64,000 nt of DNA from Pleodorina starrii. Lineage: Eukaryota; Chlorophyta; Chlorophyceae; Chlamydomonadales; Volvocaceae. Positions 49,601 to 61,962 of the stretch are shown here, in pieces. The DNA lies in the NCBI GenBank assembly GCA_030267565.1, contig BRXU01000009.1, positions 580,001-644,000 of the forward strand. Direction: 5' to 3'. Every line of letters starts with the position of its first letter. Position 1 is the first letter of the stretch. The notes under the pieces are model-generated. The model saw only the letters and a list, made by a program, of their open reading frames with translations, was not told the DNA's origin and searched no databases. The position numbers and the translations under genes were made by a program.

Positions 49601-52600
49601 CAGGTTATTAATAACTTTTCTCACTCGCCGCCAGTGTATTGCTTTAACCAACACGTTGCTTGGGTGCTTTCCGTCGTGACAAGCAAATGGCCTCAGGCAA
49701 GCAATGCGCTAACACGTGTTCAATGTTCCGCAGTTATCTTGCGTACCTACTGCGCGCCGTTGCTGCTCAGCGATACAAGTTGTACGGCACGTTCCTAGTT
49801 ATACCACTGGTGGGTAAAAAATGCCTGCTCACGGGAACTACTACGGGTTCAGACACAGTCGCGGTGGTTGAGGCGCAGCTGCATGTTAGCGTACCCTACG
49901 TACGGCGGCCGGTGCATGCCTGTGCATGACCGTGCACGAGCAGGGTTGTCATTACTCGCTCATAACGGGTTGCAGTGCGGCAGGAAAATTTCTCATGCCA
50001 ACAACTTTAGTCATACTGCTCAATCTATCTGTACGTGCACACATCATCGCATCCGCACTACTGCACGTTTTGTTATGACTTCCGCGGGCATTGGCTGATT
50101 GATGCATGTATGCAAGGATGGATGGATGGATTGCTGCCATTGATTACATAATTGATTATGTGCAGGGCCTGACACGTGCGCTGGCCTCGCAAAACACGAA
50201 CTTGAACTTGGAGGTAAGTTGTATATATTCGCGTCGGATATTACAGCTGTATGTAGGGTCGTGTAGCTGAAACGTAAATGACAAATGACCTTGTATGTGA
50301 GAGCCGCGCACAGAGGGCGGGCGCGTGGATAATATTATTCATGCGCACATCTCTGAGGGTACTCACTGGGGTCGATTTTTCCTTGGCCCAGACTAGTACG
50401 CAGACAGGAGCGAGGTTGAACGTAATGGGTTCATGTATGTGTGCGTGGGTATGTATGTATGGGCAAAGTAAGCGATCGTCATTGCCGCAGCTAGGTGCTT
50501 GCATACATGACGCACGGCGCAAAATAAAGTTCGGATACAAGTTCGGAAAGAACGAAAGCGTTCAAATACGTGAACTTACATGCAGGGAGATGACGACACT
50601 GATGATGATGAGGACGAGGACCAGCAGGCGGCACAAACACCGGCAGCAGCGGTGGCACAGCTCCCGTTCGGCGCTGATGACGACAATGCTGTTGGCCAAA
50701 AACTTACGCGGCGTGCGAAGCTTAGGGTGCAAGAGGCAGAGGCTCCAAGCGTACCCGTTGCCGCGGCCGCTCCCGATGCGGTCGCAGCCGCCTGGGAGGG
50801 GAGCGGCAAGCCGCTCACGAACCGTCGCCGAGGTGGACCTCACCTCGCGACCGCGACCGGAACCAACTTGACGTCTGATGACCTGCGTGTTTCGAGGGGT
50901 GGTGAAGACAACAGTGGTCACCGGAGAAGCAGGCGTCACTCTACCTTGTCGAGTGGAGACCTTGCAGAATACGACAGACCTGGATGCTGGGGCTGGCTTG
51001 GGACCTGGCGACAGCGCTTTTGGCGAGCTCTCGTCAGGAGGTAGGTATGCATGTCGGTTTCACCCATGCATGCGGACGGTGGCGTGCCAGGTACAGCCCA
51101 GGGCAGGGCGTGCTAGGTACACGCACCTCTGGGCCGCCGCCGCCGAAAACATTTCGGCTAATATGGTAGGGTTTTGCACTCACGCACCGAACATGACTTC
51201 AGGGATAACGGCGGGAAGTTAGGACGTTGAAGCGGCGAACTCGGGGCAATCCAATGGTCAGGTTTTAGGGCATGCAGGAGGTAGGTAAAAGACAACCTTT
51301 AACGACGTGCGTGCCTCCTATTGCGTCGCCGTCATGTCTGATGCAGGCTGCTGCGGAGGCGGACAAGCACTATCCATCCCTTTCCGCAGCACGCGTTGAT
51401 GGCTGGTGGTGGTTCGGCCTCATTTTCGGAGCACGGCGGCGGCAAGCGGAGGCTGGTTCTGGACTCCAACGAAACTATCATCATGCTACTGCCATTCATC
51501 GTCTGGTCGGTGCTGGTGAGTGAGGCTATTTTATTGCAAAAGTAATGGCTAAGTATTTCTTATGTATACGGGGTGTCAAACGCCCAGCCACCTCGCGTTT
51601 ACAGTTTCTTTCGACAGAGCCGGCCGGCTTGCGTCTTTATCACACCATATGCTCTACCTTTTATTTACCAACGTTTCCAATATTATATTTGCAGGTCATC
51701 ACAATTTATTCTGTCGCGGTCGTCAAGCTGAGGGTGAGACCCTCTGTTGCGGTCGTAGATAGCCCAGCCTATTTTGGCCGTGGACTCTTACTTTACTCAG
51801 ACGCGCCTGCCTTGTTTTCTGGTTCCGTCAGATATTTTATCCTTTTTCTGGATGTTGTCAACATCGTCATGCGTTTGCATTGACTCTGCGTGCACACAGG
51901 GAATCGATGACGTGGTGGCACTACATTCGGTCACAAACTTCATGGCAGCCAGGACAACCAGATCGGTGAGTTGAGCGGACATTTTTTATAAGCGTCGCCT
52001 ACCTTATGTCGCACGACCTCGCGTACACATTAGTGCCATGTCGCGCTTGTCCCGTCGCGCACCTTCCGTTCTAGCGTCCGTGCTTGTTATGCCTACCTGC
52101 GTGGATTCTGCCATGTTTATTTCGCTGACAATAATGGGCATGCAAACATCAGCTTTTGTACGTAGAGGTTACGATCTGACAGTCGGCCAGACCTCGTGCG
52201 TGATGTCGACAGGTACGTATACCTACCTGCTTCCTGCGATGTTTATATATTTGGGGCGGAATTGTTTCGGCCAGATTTTGTTAGGTAAAGAGCTTTTGCC
52301 ATTTCTGTTTTTTCGAAATTCACTTTTCGTTTTTCCTTCCATGCCACATATACTTGCGTCGGGTCGGGCTCCATCTACCGTATCTATCGATTGCTGCCTG
52401 TGGCCGTACAGGTGTTTTTCAGCCAGGTGAGCTCGTCATCGTGCTGTGCACGCAGTCATCGTGCAGTCATCGCTCATGCATACTGCTGCGCTGCTGCTGT
52501 TTCGAAGATCAGAACGGTTGAATGCATATCAAGGCAGGGTGACCTACGGACTAGGTAGTTATTGAAACTACATAGTCCGTAGGTCTCCCTGCCTTGATAT

Positions 52601-55549
52601 GCATTCAACCGTTCTGATCGCAGATGAGCGACCATGCGTTCGCGAAATCTAGGCATGATCACCGGAGGCCGCTAGCTCGCGCCCCCTTTGATTGCCATCC
52701 ATCCTTCACTTAGCTCACCCGAATGTTACTACGTAGTTCTTCGCGCCGTCGACGCATTGTTGCCACAGCCGTCCATGCATCCTGCGATGGGCCGAGCGAC
52801 GGACACGCCAATCATCCACAAACTGTCAAACCTTTTGTGGATGGGGTTGCGCGCAGGAGCTTGTCAGCGTCGACAGCCCCGCGCAGCTCCCTGCGAAGCG
52901 TGCGGTCCTGCTGGCCGCAATCAAGCTTGTACGGGATGCCTGGTTCACCCTGCAGCTAGGCGCGGATGCTTACCTGTCAGCGGGTACGAATGCCGGCATG
53001 CGTCGGAGGCGTTGCATGCGATGCTTGCATGTTTTGTTCGCGCGCGCGCCAGTCGATTATTAGCAGGGTGCGTGCGTGGATGTATCCGTCGATCGATGAA
53101 GCAAGGGTGTTGGTTGCTGTTGTCAAAGGGTTTGTGTTTGAGACCCACCGAAGGGTCGTTCGGAGGGTGCAGCAGGCATTCAGGCGAGATGTATGCAGGC
53201 ATTCAGGTGCGCGACGGATGTTCGTGCGTAACGGGTAAAATGAAGAAGGACGGAGTGGAAAGGAACGAAGAAACTTTACACATATAGCTAGCCACCATCT
53301 TCGTTTCGTCCGTTCACGCTCACCATACGCACCCACCGATACACGCAGGGAACGATGTCGAGCGGTTCCCGCTGGTGACCAAGGGGCTGGTGACCTCGTC
53401 GCCCGAGCTCCTCAAGATGTTGTACGATACCGGCACATGTCACCGGACAGGGGTAAGAGCCGAGGCTCTGCAGCATACCGACATACATGCTCGCTCGCTC
53501 GTAATGAGGCCTTGATTGAAAGAAAAAGAAAGAAAAAGAAAGAAAAAGAAAAAGAAAGAAAGATTGTGGTTTATTTGATTGCTCGAATGCGGCGCGGATG
53601 AGCTCAGGGTGGCGAGCAGCAGCTGGCTGGACGGACGGACGGACGGACGCGCGGCTTGAAGACACCATCATTGCATTCCCCTAGCTATCGCGCACGGTGG
53701 TTCACAGCATATGCTGGCCTTTGCTGTGTGTGCGCGTGTGTGCTTACTTTGCAGGAGCACCTGCCTTGCCCCGGTTCCAATTATCGGTTCTTCACGATTC
53801 TCTACACCAGCCTTGCAAGTATCGCGCAGCAGCACATGATGAGCCTCAAATCCCTGGCAACCAATACAAGCATGATACCGCCCGGGTTGCAGAACGGTGG
53901 GTGGGTGGCGTGGCTAGCTAGCTGCCACATACATCAGTACGTACATGCATGCTCTGCCTGTGGGGTGATGGCACATTTCGCTTTATTTCACGCATGGTGG
54001 TTGCGTGCGTGGACGGTCATCTTTGAATGGCGTCCGTTAAAAGTAGCGCGCGCGCCACAACATTATTAGGCACGCACCCGCCCCCCTATCCATCCTTCGT
54101 TCATCTGCCGTCCTGTTCATCGGAAGAAAATCGGGCCCCGCCGCCTTTATTTGCAGACAATTTCGACTTCATCTACAACGTCGGCTACGTCGTAAGTACG
54201 GCACAAATGGGGAGCGAATGTTGACACGTACGCATGTGGCTGCTGGAGCCTTTTGGAGAATCATGCGCATGGACCCGTACGCTAACCGTACGCACGTTCG
54301 TTCACTTACCTTTCGCGATGTCTGATTTTAATTGTCTATGGACGGACTTCGTTCATTCGTTGCTTTCAATGCACTGAAATTCGAGGGTGTGCGCGCGCGC
54401 TTCATTCCATCCACATCACAGGACCTCGTGGACGGAGCTCTCACTTTAAAAGAGGCGTATTCGGACACCATTATGGCCAAATTCGACGGTATGTATGTAT
54501 GTATGTGCCTGCTATATATATACTAGCTACTCGCTTGGCCCTACCAGGCCCTACACCCATCCGTCGTCCGTGCGACGCCATCGGGACGCGCGCGTCATCT
54601 TCCTTACCCTGCCTTCGTTCTTACGTACGTGCTCTGCTTACGCCTCGATCTCCCGCCGCAGTTATCCTCTTGCTCCACATTGCCCTGTTCCTTCTTTTCT
54701 GGTTCATCATCGCCGGCTTCCTGGTGTTCCAGCTCTATCCACTGCTGAGGCGCATCTCAGAGGAGGTACGTACGTAGCTAAGACTCGATCGATCGCTCAT
54801 GTACTTCATCGATGAATAGCACGCGCATATGTCATCAGAATACACACCCACATGCAGTTATGATTTGTGAATATTATTCCTGCGTTGATCGCGAACACCC
54901 ATCGGAGGGGCGGTAGTGCCAAGCATTTTTTCGCAAAATTTATAACTAGCTACGTCATCGCGTGCATACATAGCTCTGCATGCCATCTGCATCGATTGTT
55001 CGCTCTTTTACCCGGCTGCTCGTTGTGCTTACCTTGCTTACCTGCTTGTGTGTACCGCGCACGCATGCAGCGGCGCCGGGTCGCTGAGCTGATGAGTCAG
55101 CTGCCCCTGGAGCTGGACGTTGAGCGACTGGTGGGGAGGGCGCTGATGCTGGCTGCGGCAAACACCTCCTCATCAGCCGGAGCGGCCGACGCCAGCGTTC
55201 ATGAGAAAACCGACTTGGACGGAACGAGCAGGTGGAAGGCGATCATCAGGTACGTACGTACGTACGTATGTAGGTAGGAGAGCGTGCGTTAGCTGGTTGC
55301 CGTCAGTTGCTCAGCTCAAGTGCGCTGCACGATCGATACCAGTAGTCTTACCGGTTGTGCAACTAGCTACCCATACTGTCGGTACATCTTGTTTAATTTG
55401 CAATCCAGGTGGCAATAGTGCAAAGCCTGGAATGACGGAGATTTGTTCCGTCGTTTGCGGTTTCGGTTTGCCTGCGCAGGGCTGGCTCGTCGATGAATGC
55501 CAAGGCTGCGAGCATGGATGGCAGCTACAGCGTCCGTAAGAAGGGCTGA
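46604..55549 (+). CDS. TmcB-like protein, C-terminal half (to stop codon)
   Basis: Exons in phase: 46604-46680, 47083-47241, 47417-47497, 48000-48041, 48291-48368, 48548-48604, 48747-48893, 49298-49342, 49464-49528, 49734-49809, 50166-50213, 50586-51040, 51347-51515, 51695-51733, 51900-51965, 52412-52426, 52857-52983, 53349-53452, 53755-53896, 54157-54191, 54422-54488, 54662-54765, 55071-55249 and 55480-55549 (TGA). About 810 aa. Hydrophobic segments: HALMTVAALAVAHIVCFALT, the stretch from IIFLVVEGAALSF to the 49734 exon, IIMLLPFIVWSVL plus VITIYSVAVV, and LLLHIALFLLFWFIIAGFLV. An acidic Asp/Glu run starts the 50586 exon. Conserved family blocks include VRDAWFTLQLGADAY and LPCPGSNYRFF. Introns are AT-richer than elsewhere and full of GTACGTAC and ATGCATGC. 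The unbroken phase of 24 consecutive exons argues that this half is functional or was until recently. Confidence 0.75.
52507..52619. ncRNA. Near-perfect intronic hairpin, miRNA/siRNA-precursor candidate
   Basis: The arms 52507-52560 and 52566-52619 are 54 nt each and complementary at 52 of 54 positions, with a 5-nt loop. The hairpin lies wholly inside the intron between the exons 52412-52426 and 52857-52983. It has no obvious target duplication, so a foldback transposon is less favoured but possible. Green algae process long near-perfect hairpins into small RNAs; whether this one is processed is inference. Confidence 0.5.
53515..53565 (+). repeat. (GAAA)n purine repeat in an intron
   Basis: A run of GAAAGAAAAA-type units about 50 bp long in an intron of the TmcB-like gene. 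Confidence 0.9.
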
Positions 55550-56767
55550 GGACTCTCGCTCGCTCAACGCTCGCACTTGCCATCTGGGCATTCGTTTCAT
55601 TCCCACGAACACTTGTTTCGACCCTGGGCGTAATACATTGGCGTCAGTATGTGTCGACTGCTGCTGGTGACCGGCTGTGCCGACTCGCGAAGGAGGGTCG
55701 CATACACGTATAATACATCACAACACACAGACGGATGTGTGTGCGCAAATCAAAATTGATTATTGCGTGGGTATCTGCGTTGCTTTTTGAAGCCTTATTA
55801 TCTGCGCGTTGGTTTAATTTTTGCCGAGTTAGATATTCGCGAACACGATAGTTATGAACAAAATCAATTACCGTTCTGTGGTCATAAGAAACCAATATCG
55901 AGGACGCATTTGCGTTGCACAAGAGAGAGAGTGCACTCGCTCATACATGCATCATTTGTCGACCGAGTCTGCGTGCGTGCGTGTGCATGGGCCGCCGGCA
56001 GCCGCCGATATGCGTGGGCGCGCGGATGCGTGGGCCGCCGGTGCGCGTGGGCCGCCGGTATGCGTGCGTGCGCATCCATATGATCTATCGGCATTCGACA
56101 GCGCAGGCGGGTTAAGACTTAAGACTGCCAGCAGCAGTCGGTCACGGCCATGTTCATTGCGGCTGGCTGAATGTATGGTACTACTAGTTGTAGCGGCGCT
56201 TTGCTCTTCCGATGACTCCTGATGAGCTGCTGGCCTCGACATGGACCCTGTTCGTTCTGTTCTACATGGGATCGTGTAAAACGGTCCCAATGGCCGAGCC
56301 GCCAAGGTCGACCACCGTCGGTCAACTACCATTGGCGGCGGGCCCACCGAAACACGCATACACCATCGGGTCTCGTCGAGGCCGTACGGTAACCTCTGTA
56401 CCGTATCGTACTACAGCGCCGCACCGACACGCACCGACAGGGTGATACAAGCAATATTCAACAAAGTAGTCTAGTCTCTGCCATCGCTCAGCGAGTTTCT
56501 TCGAACGCTATCAGCTGCCTCTCGGCACAACATTCCGAGCGAGCCTGCATCGCCGAGCAGACCCACCCTCGCTCATGCTCAGCCCCCCGCTCAGCAACAG
56601 GACACGGCACACCCAACGCAAACGCTCCCACGCACGCAACACTCCAAACCCAAACGCTCCAAACGCTCCCACCCAGGCAACAAGGACACGGCACACCCCC
56701 GCTAACGCTCCTGCAAATTACGACCTCAAAACCGCACATCGGCTCTGTCAACACACTCAGCAACGCA
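55550..56767. other. Convergent intergenic region
   Basis: It lies between the stops of the TmcB-like gene (+) and LTO1 (-) and should hold both 3' UTRs. A short GCGTGGGCCGCCGG-type repeat lies at about 55985-56070. No clear TGTAA signal was found for either gene, and no further gene is recognised. Confidence 0.5.
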
Positions 56768-59700
56768 TTACTCCGCCTCTGCTGCCGATACCGGCGCCGG
56801 CACCACCACCACCGCCGCCGCCTCAACAGCTGCCGAGGGCGCCCCCGCCGCCGCCTCCGCCTCGGCCCGCTGCAGCTCCTTCTCAATCTCGCTCAGCAGC
56901 AACTCGCCCTCGATCGTCTTCCCGCCGATGCTCCAGGTGGGGAAGGCGCGAACGTTGGCGGCCTCACACAGCGGTGCCACCTTCTCGCCCTGCGTGCCGT
57001 ATATTTTTTTGCCACAGGTTTGGTTCCGCAGGACCGCAAAGCAAAGGTCAGTTGCCACAGTACGACATCTGGTGCAGCACGACACTTTTTGTTGCTGTTA
57101 ACGGAGCGTGGAAAGGGCGTCAGAATGTTGGAAAACGTAGGCACGTGGGACGACCCCCGACGACTGCTGCAGCGCCAGTCCCGGTTCAAGGCCCAGAGAC
57201 AGGCGCCGCTGCGGCCTCAACGCCCTCTGGTGGGATCCCCTCCTCTTGGGTCCACTTTAATAAGGTTCACGGTTCCCTCATCCTCCAGCCCTAGCCGCCC
57301 TCCCGAATGGAAACGCCGACGTGCGTGCGCGCAACCCCTTACCCGCTTCCAGCCGTTGGGGAAGCACTCGACGTACGGGAAGTCCGCCATCGCCGCCGCC
57401 CCAAAGTCCTCCTTCTGCTCCAGGCAGTGCGAGCACCAGAAGGCGCCGTACATGCGGGCGCCCACCGCCTTCAGCCGGCGCGCCAGGTCGATGGCGCGGT
57501 CGCTGGACTTGGTGGACACCAGCGGGGCCTGGCGAGGACAAGGTGGCAAGGCGGAAAGCTGGAACCGACAGCGATGGGATTAGCAGGGAATGGCGGGGCG
57601 GGGAGCTCCCGGTCCGGCCGCGCAGCAACTGGCGCGGAAGGCACCAACACTGCGCGTGAGCACCGGCGGGCCCGTCCGCATGCGGCGTACTCTGGCGTGT
57701 TGCCCTTGGACAGACGGCCCACCAAGCAACCAGCGAAACCCGAAGCCCAAAGCCCGCAGCGTCCCGTCCCGTCCCATCCCGTCACGTGTGATACCACCCG
57801 GTTTCACCCGGCCGAATCCCCACGTCAGCCCCTCTGCCAATGGAAGCCATCGCCCCGGGCCAACCCAAGCCAAGTACTCGGGCACCGCCTCACCCTGTAC
57901 GGCAGGGAGAAGTTCTCGTCGTACACCGCTCCCGCGCTGCTGGCGCCGTTGGGCAGGCCCGCGTACAGTACAGCGGCGGTGGCCAGCGCCCCTCCGAGGC
58001 CGGCCAGGGCGTTGTCCTGGGGGCGGCGGCAAAGTTTAGGAATCGGGAGGAGGTCGCCTGCAGATTCACGTCTTACTGGCGAAAACGCCATACATACACA
58101 CATACATGCCCGGAGTACAGTGCTGATCGATCTCTACCGTCATCACATACGGGCCACGGTGCTGCACCCGATGTCCTTGGTACCTTCACCCAGTCCGCAA
58201 CCGACCGCATAGCCATCGAACGCCGCACCTGTTCGCCCGCGTCTTTCGGGCACAGTCTTGACGGGCAGGCCTCACCACATCCCAAAACCGAGTAACCGTG
58301 CGCCCCTTGGGATCCCAGCCTCCGGACCCAGGATACGTAAGGCTTCACAACCCAACATCGCCCTCGCCGCCGCCGCCGCGTTTCCCCCCCACACACACAC
58401 CTTGATCTGCTTGCCCGTGAGCGTCGTACCCAGCGTCACCGCCAGCGTCATGGAGATGCCCGCAGACAGGTAGCACCAGGCGCAGGGAGTGCCACCCAGC
58501 CGGGTCTGGAGGATGGACCTACACGAGGACGAGGAGGGGCGCCCCGGGCCGAGTGGGCGGGTGCAGGGCAGGGCCCGGGGCCGGGCATCGGGTAGGTAAA
58601 CGTGAGGCTGAGCCGGTGCGGCGAAGAGCTTGATGCAGCGTCCCGGTGCCCAGGAGCGCGGCCTAGAGGTACCATATGGCCTCCCATGGCCTTTTTGGTG
58701 TGGGTGTTAACGACGCGAAGGGAAGCCGGGACGCACTGAAACACGCCAGAGGGCTGGGCAGCGACCACAGCAAGGTCGGGAAGACCTACGGACTGGAGGG
58801 ATGGGCCGCATTCCGAACGTTACACGCCCCTGCGCACATCCTCCCACCCCAGCACACTGGCTAAACATTACACTGTGCTTGGGTCCAGAGTTTCTCGTAC
58901 TCACATGAGTACCGCACTGGTGGTGGCCAGCGCCGCCACGCCGGCGGTGAGGCCCATGAGGGTCGTCCCCCGCGCCGCCGCCGAAGCGCCGCTCTCCTTC
59001 GACTGGCTCACGTAGGTGGCCGCGAGGATGCCCACGGCGCCGTACGTCAGCATCCCAAACAGCGGCAGCGGCAGCCCGAACAGCTGCGCATAGGGGCTGC
59101 TCAGCACGCTCTCGCAGCCGTTGGTGGGACAAACCAAAGGGCCGTCGAAAAGCTTCACCTGCATGGGAGCAGGAACGGGTATGGGATTGGGATTGGGAAA
59201 ATTACGCACAGGACCTTGGCGTGTGGCTACTACGGCCCGAGTCGCGTTTGCGTCCTGGCTTGGCACCTGCGCGCGGCCGAATACTCCCGAGACGGCTTAG
59301 CCACAGGCTATTGTTGCAATGCGTTCTGCGGGGTAACGGCAATGATAGGCAGAGCTCGCCGCTAACATAATGAAAAGCTACTCGTCAGCGGGTACCGAGC
59401 TGCAGAGGGGGGCCAGCGCGGCAAAGGCTTCCGACTCACGTAGGTGAGATACGCCGTCTCAATCACGCCGACGGAAGCCAGAGCGATCATCGCATTGAAG
59501 TTGCTCGTGTTGATTGGAGCAGGGGGGACAGCCTGCGAGGTCGCACCCAGCAGTATGGATGTCGTCAGCGCACTTGGGAGGGCGCAACCAGGGCTTCTGG
59601 AGATGTAGTATACCTTTACGTCGGCATTTTTAGGAAGCTCCGGTGAATTGTCCGCCAGCGGAGGCGCGGATTGGACTTCGTCAGGGCCCACGCTCCGGAT

Positions 59701-59856
59701 TGCCATCAGGTTGTGCGCTCTATGGTTCTTCCGAGCCGAAGTCCATGGCCCTGCCCGTGAACATGTTATCGCATTGATAGGAAATTGAACTGCTGTGGAA
59801 GATGCCCGGCCAGAGCAGCTCACTGCTCCAGCCGAGCGACACGTCGCGGCTGACAT
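56768..59856 (-). CDS. LTO1: LTO1: VKOR-thioredoxin fusion, thylakoid thiol oxidoreductase
   Basis: Complete model of six exons: 59856-59440, 59158-58905, 58518-58401, 58016-57894, 57528-57343 and 56989-56768, 439 aa. Residues 1 to about 48 (MSAATCRSAGAVSCSGRA...) form a Ser/Ala/Arg-rich chloroplast transit peptide. A four- or five-helix VKOR domain follows, with the loop cysteines C149 and C154 (VCPTNGC) and the redox CxxC C236/C239 (CAWC). The C-terminal thioredoxin-like domain carries FWCSHC (C336/C339) and the cis-proline loop FPTW at about P383. In plants LTO1 sits in the thylakoid membrane, forms disulfides in lumenal proteins and is needed for photosystem II assembly. The first ATG giving a transit-like N-terminus is at 59856. 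The low-complexity Ala/Glu/Val tail (last 35 residues or so) is probably lineage-specific. It is divergent from the PKG gene, with 2.1 kb between the starts. Confidence 0.9.
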
Positions 59857-61962
59857 TTGTCCGCTGATTATGAGCAAACAATAAAATGAATCAAAGTTAT
59901 TGTAATCCGCACCGCTCCTAGTTGGCTATTCCATGTTTCCGCCGAGTGAGACTTCAAGAGTACTACAACTCGTCGGAGCCTTTGCTTCAGCGTGCATTGT
60001 GAACTCTACCCACACAGTAAAAAAAACACTATAAATTATTGATGCCGACCGTGGATGAGGTTCGTGCGTACTATGTTGAACCCATGGGTCTGTGCCGTTC
60101 TGTGCTCACCAGCGCAGCTCTGCAATTTACAGCGCAGTACCAGCTGAGAAGTGCAGAACACGTCCATGCGATTTACCACTACGCCACGGTGAATACGGCT
60201 GCATCAGATGTAAGGAGCACGCTTTCGACATTCGGTTGGCCACGATCTCCCCCGCCTCGCAACGCAGCGTGCCGGCATGGCCCTTCATGGCCGCCTCAAG
60301 ATGTTGTCTCTTCATGACCAACTCACAAGGCTGCGTTATGTTGGGCTCGAGGACCCGGGACTGGTTGCGGCCACGAGGCCCTTAAACGAACGATTAACGT
60401 CTTGCTGATCCATTCATGACGATTTTACGTAATCGCCTGGGCGTCTAGAGCACAGCTACGGTAGCTCAGGGCTCATCCGCGAGTTGCAGTCCGCGAGTCG
60501 CTGTCAGGTCTGTTGGCGCGCCCCCCTCCTGGTGGCCGGGGCTCCGTCGCCAATACCGGTAGTACCGCCTCATGGGGATTGCCCCCGGTCCGAAGGTTTC
60601 GGAGCCATTTCCCCCTGGCTCGCTCGGCCATGTCTGGGTGTTACGTACAGGATACTATACGTACGCATAGTATCCTGTACGTAACACTGGGTAACTCGTG
60701 CCGTCTGGCCTGGTTGCGCCTTCCTTTGCCTTTGCCTCCGCTGCAGTGCACGGTCAGCCATGGCCAGGTGGCCAGCTGACTCTTCCCTTACGAGGGTATG
60801 GAGCCCACCAGCGATGGTATGTTGGTATCGTCGTCGTCCAGATGATTCAACTGCCCGAATGAAATCGCTGCAGGAGAAGCTGTCCTATGCCGGATTGGTG
60901 TGTCTCGCAGAATTGGGGCCCTTGCTGGCAAACGGCCTATGTTTGTGTATAGGTAATGACTCATGTAGTGGTTATGACAAGCTATGGTCGTTATGTGCGC
61001 CGAGATCGGGCTGCGAATCAAGCATCATGGCTAGGGACGGGTACACATAACCGTCCTTACCTAACTTGTAACTGTATTTTTGTTTGTCCTCGCAATTGTT
61101 CTGCGGCGTGACTGCGTATGCACAGCCCGTTGAAGTATAAGCCGTGTACGTAAGGCTCCACATGCGCTCCACATGTGCCATGCGTAATTAAAGCTCTTGG
61201 CAGGATCTGGCAGGATCGGCACAACCACCGGTACGGCGCCCTAGCCCCCCTAGCTACGCGTCCGTACAGAGCGCCATAGGCTGCGTTTTAATAAGAAACC
61301 CAACCATACCCCATTTGCAACGTCTTGGATTGTCATTCGCTGCCATTGCGTCTTGAAAACTTATTTGCTGTCGGGACCGATTCTCACAACTACACGCGGA
61401 GGAGCATCTCACTGAGAACTACGAACAACATCTCAGCATTACTTTATAAACAAGGGCCGAGCCTGGAAACTCCCTCTTAAACCCGAGATCGGGTGATCGG
61501 GAGCTGTCCGGCCACCTAGCCGCACCTTCCGTATGGTCACACTTGCACAGAACATTAGCCAACAATGCATCAATGCAGAGAAAATGTTTAATTAGTAAAT
61601 GGATGTAATTATGAGTGCTAAGTCACGCCCGCCAGGCAACCGTACTTGGCCGTACTTATGATAAACGAGGAAGAGAAACGGAAACTTGGGATGTTTGTGT
61701 GTTACAAGTGCTGGATGACATATCGCCTTGCTGTCCAGCGATAGCTGTCTCTGATCGTAGGGCAAAAGCTCCGGTATCACTTTTACAACTGCTTGTTTTC
61801 TGCACCAGCGAGATAACGCACCCGGCTGGCGGCTTATAACATAATCCCCCACAGCGGGTTTTAGCAACGCTGGCGCTCAAACATCACTCTCTTGCTGCAC
61901 AGCTAAAAGCACTCGACGCTCAGCTTGCTGCGGAGAGTTCCGGCAGCGACTGGGAGCAAGAC
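59857..61962. other. Divergent promoter region (LTO1 / cGMP-dependent kinase)
   Basis: No gene is recognised in 2.1 kb. It contains the perfect hairpin at 60638-60687 and should hold both promoters and 5' UTRs. The GC content is lower than in the neighbouring exons. Confidence 0.5.
60638..60687. repeat. Perfect 21-bp inverted repeat with 8-nt loop
   Basis: The arms 60638-60658 and 60667-60687 are exact complements (GTGTTACGTACAGG... type), with the loop ACGTACGC between them. Location is intergenic. It could be a small cruciform-forming element or a tiny foldback repeat. Confidence 0.9.

Noticed and set aside
55985..56070. Coding repeat in the convergent intergenic region
   Set aside because: A short GC-rich simple repeat with no splice sites or start context.
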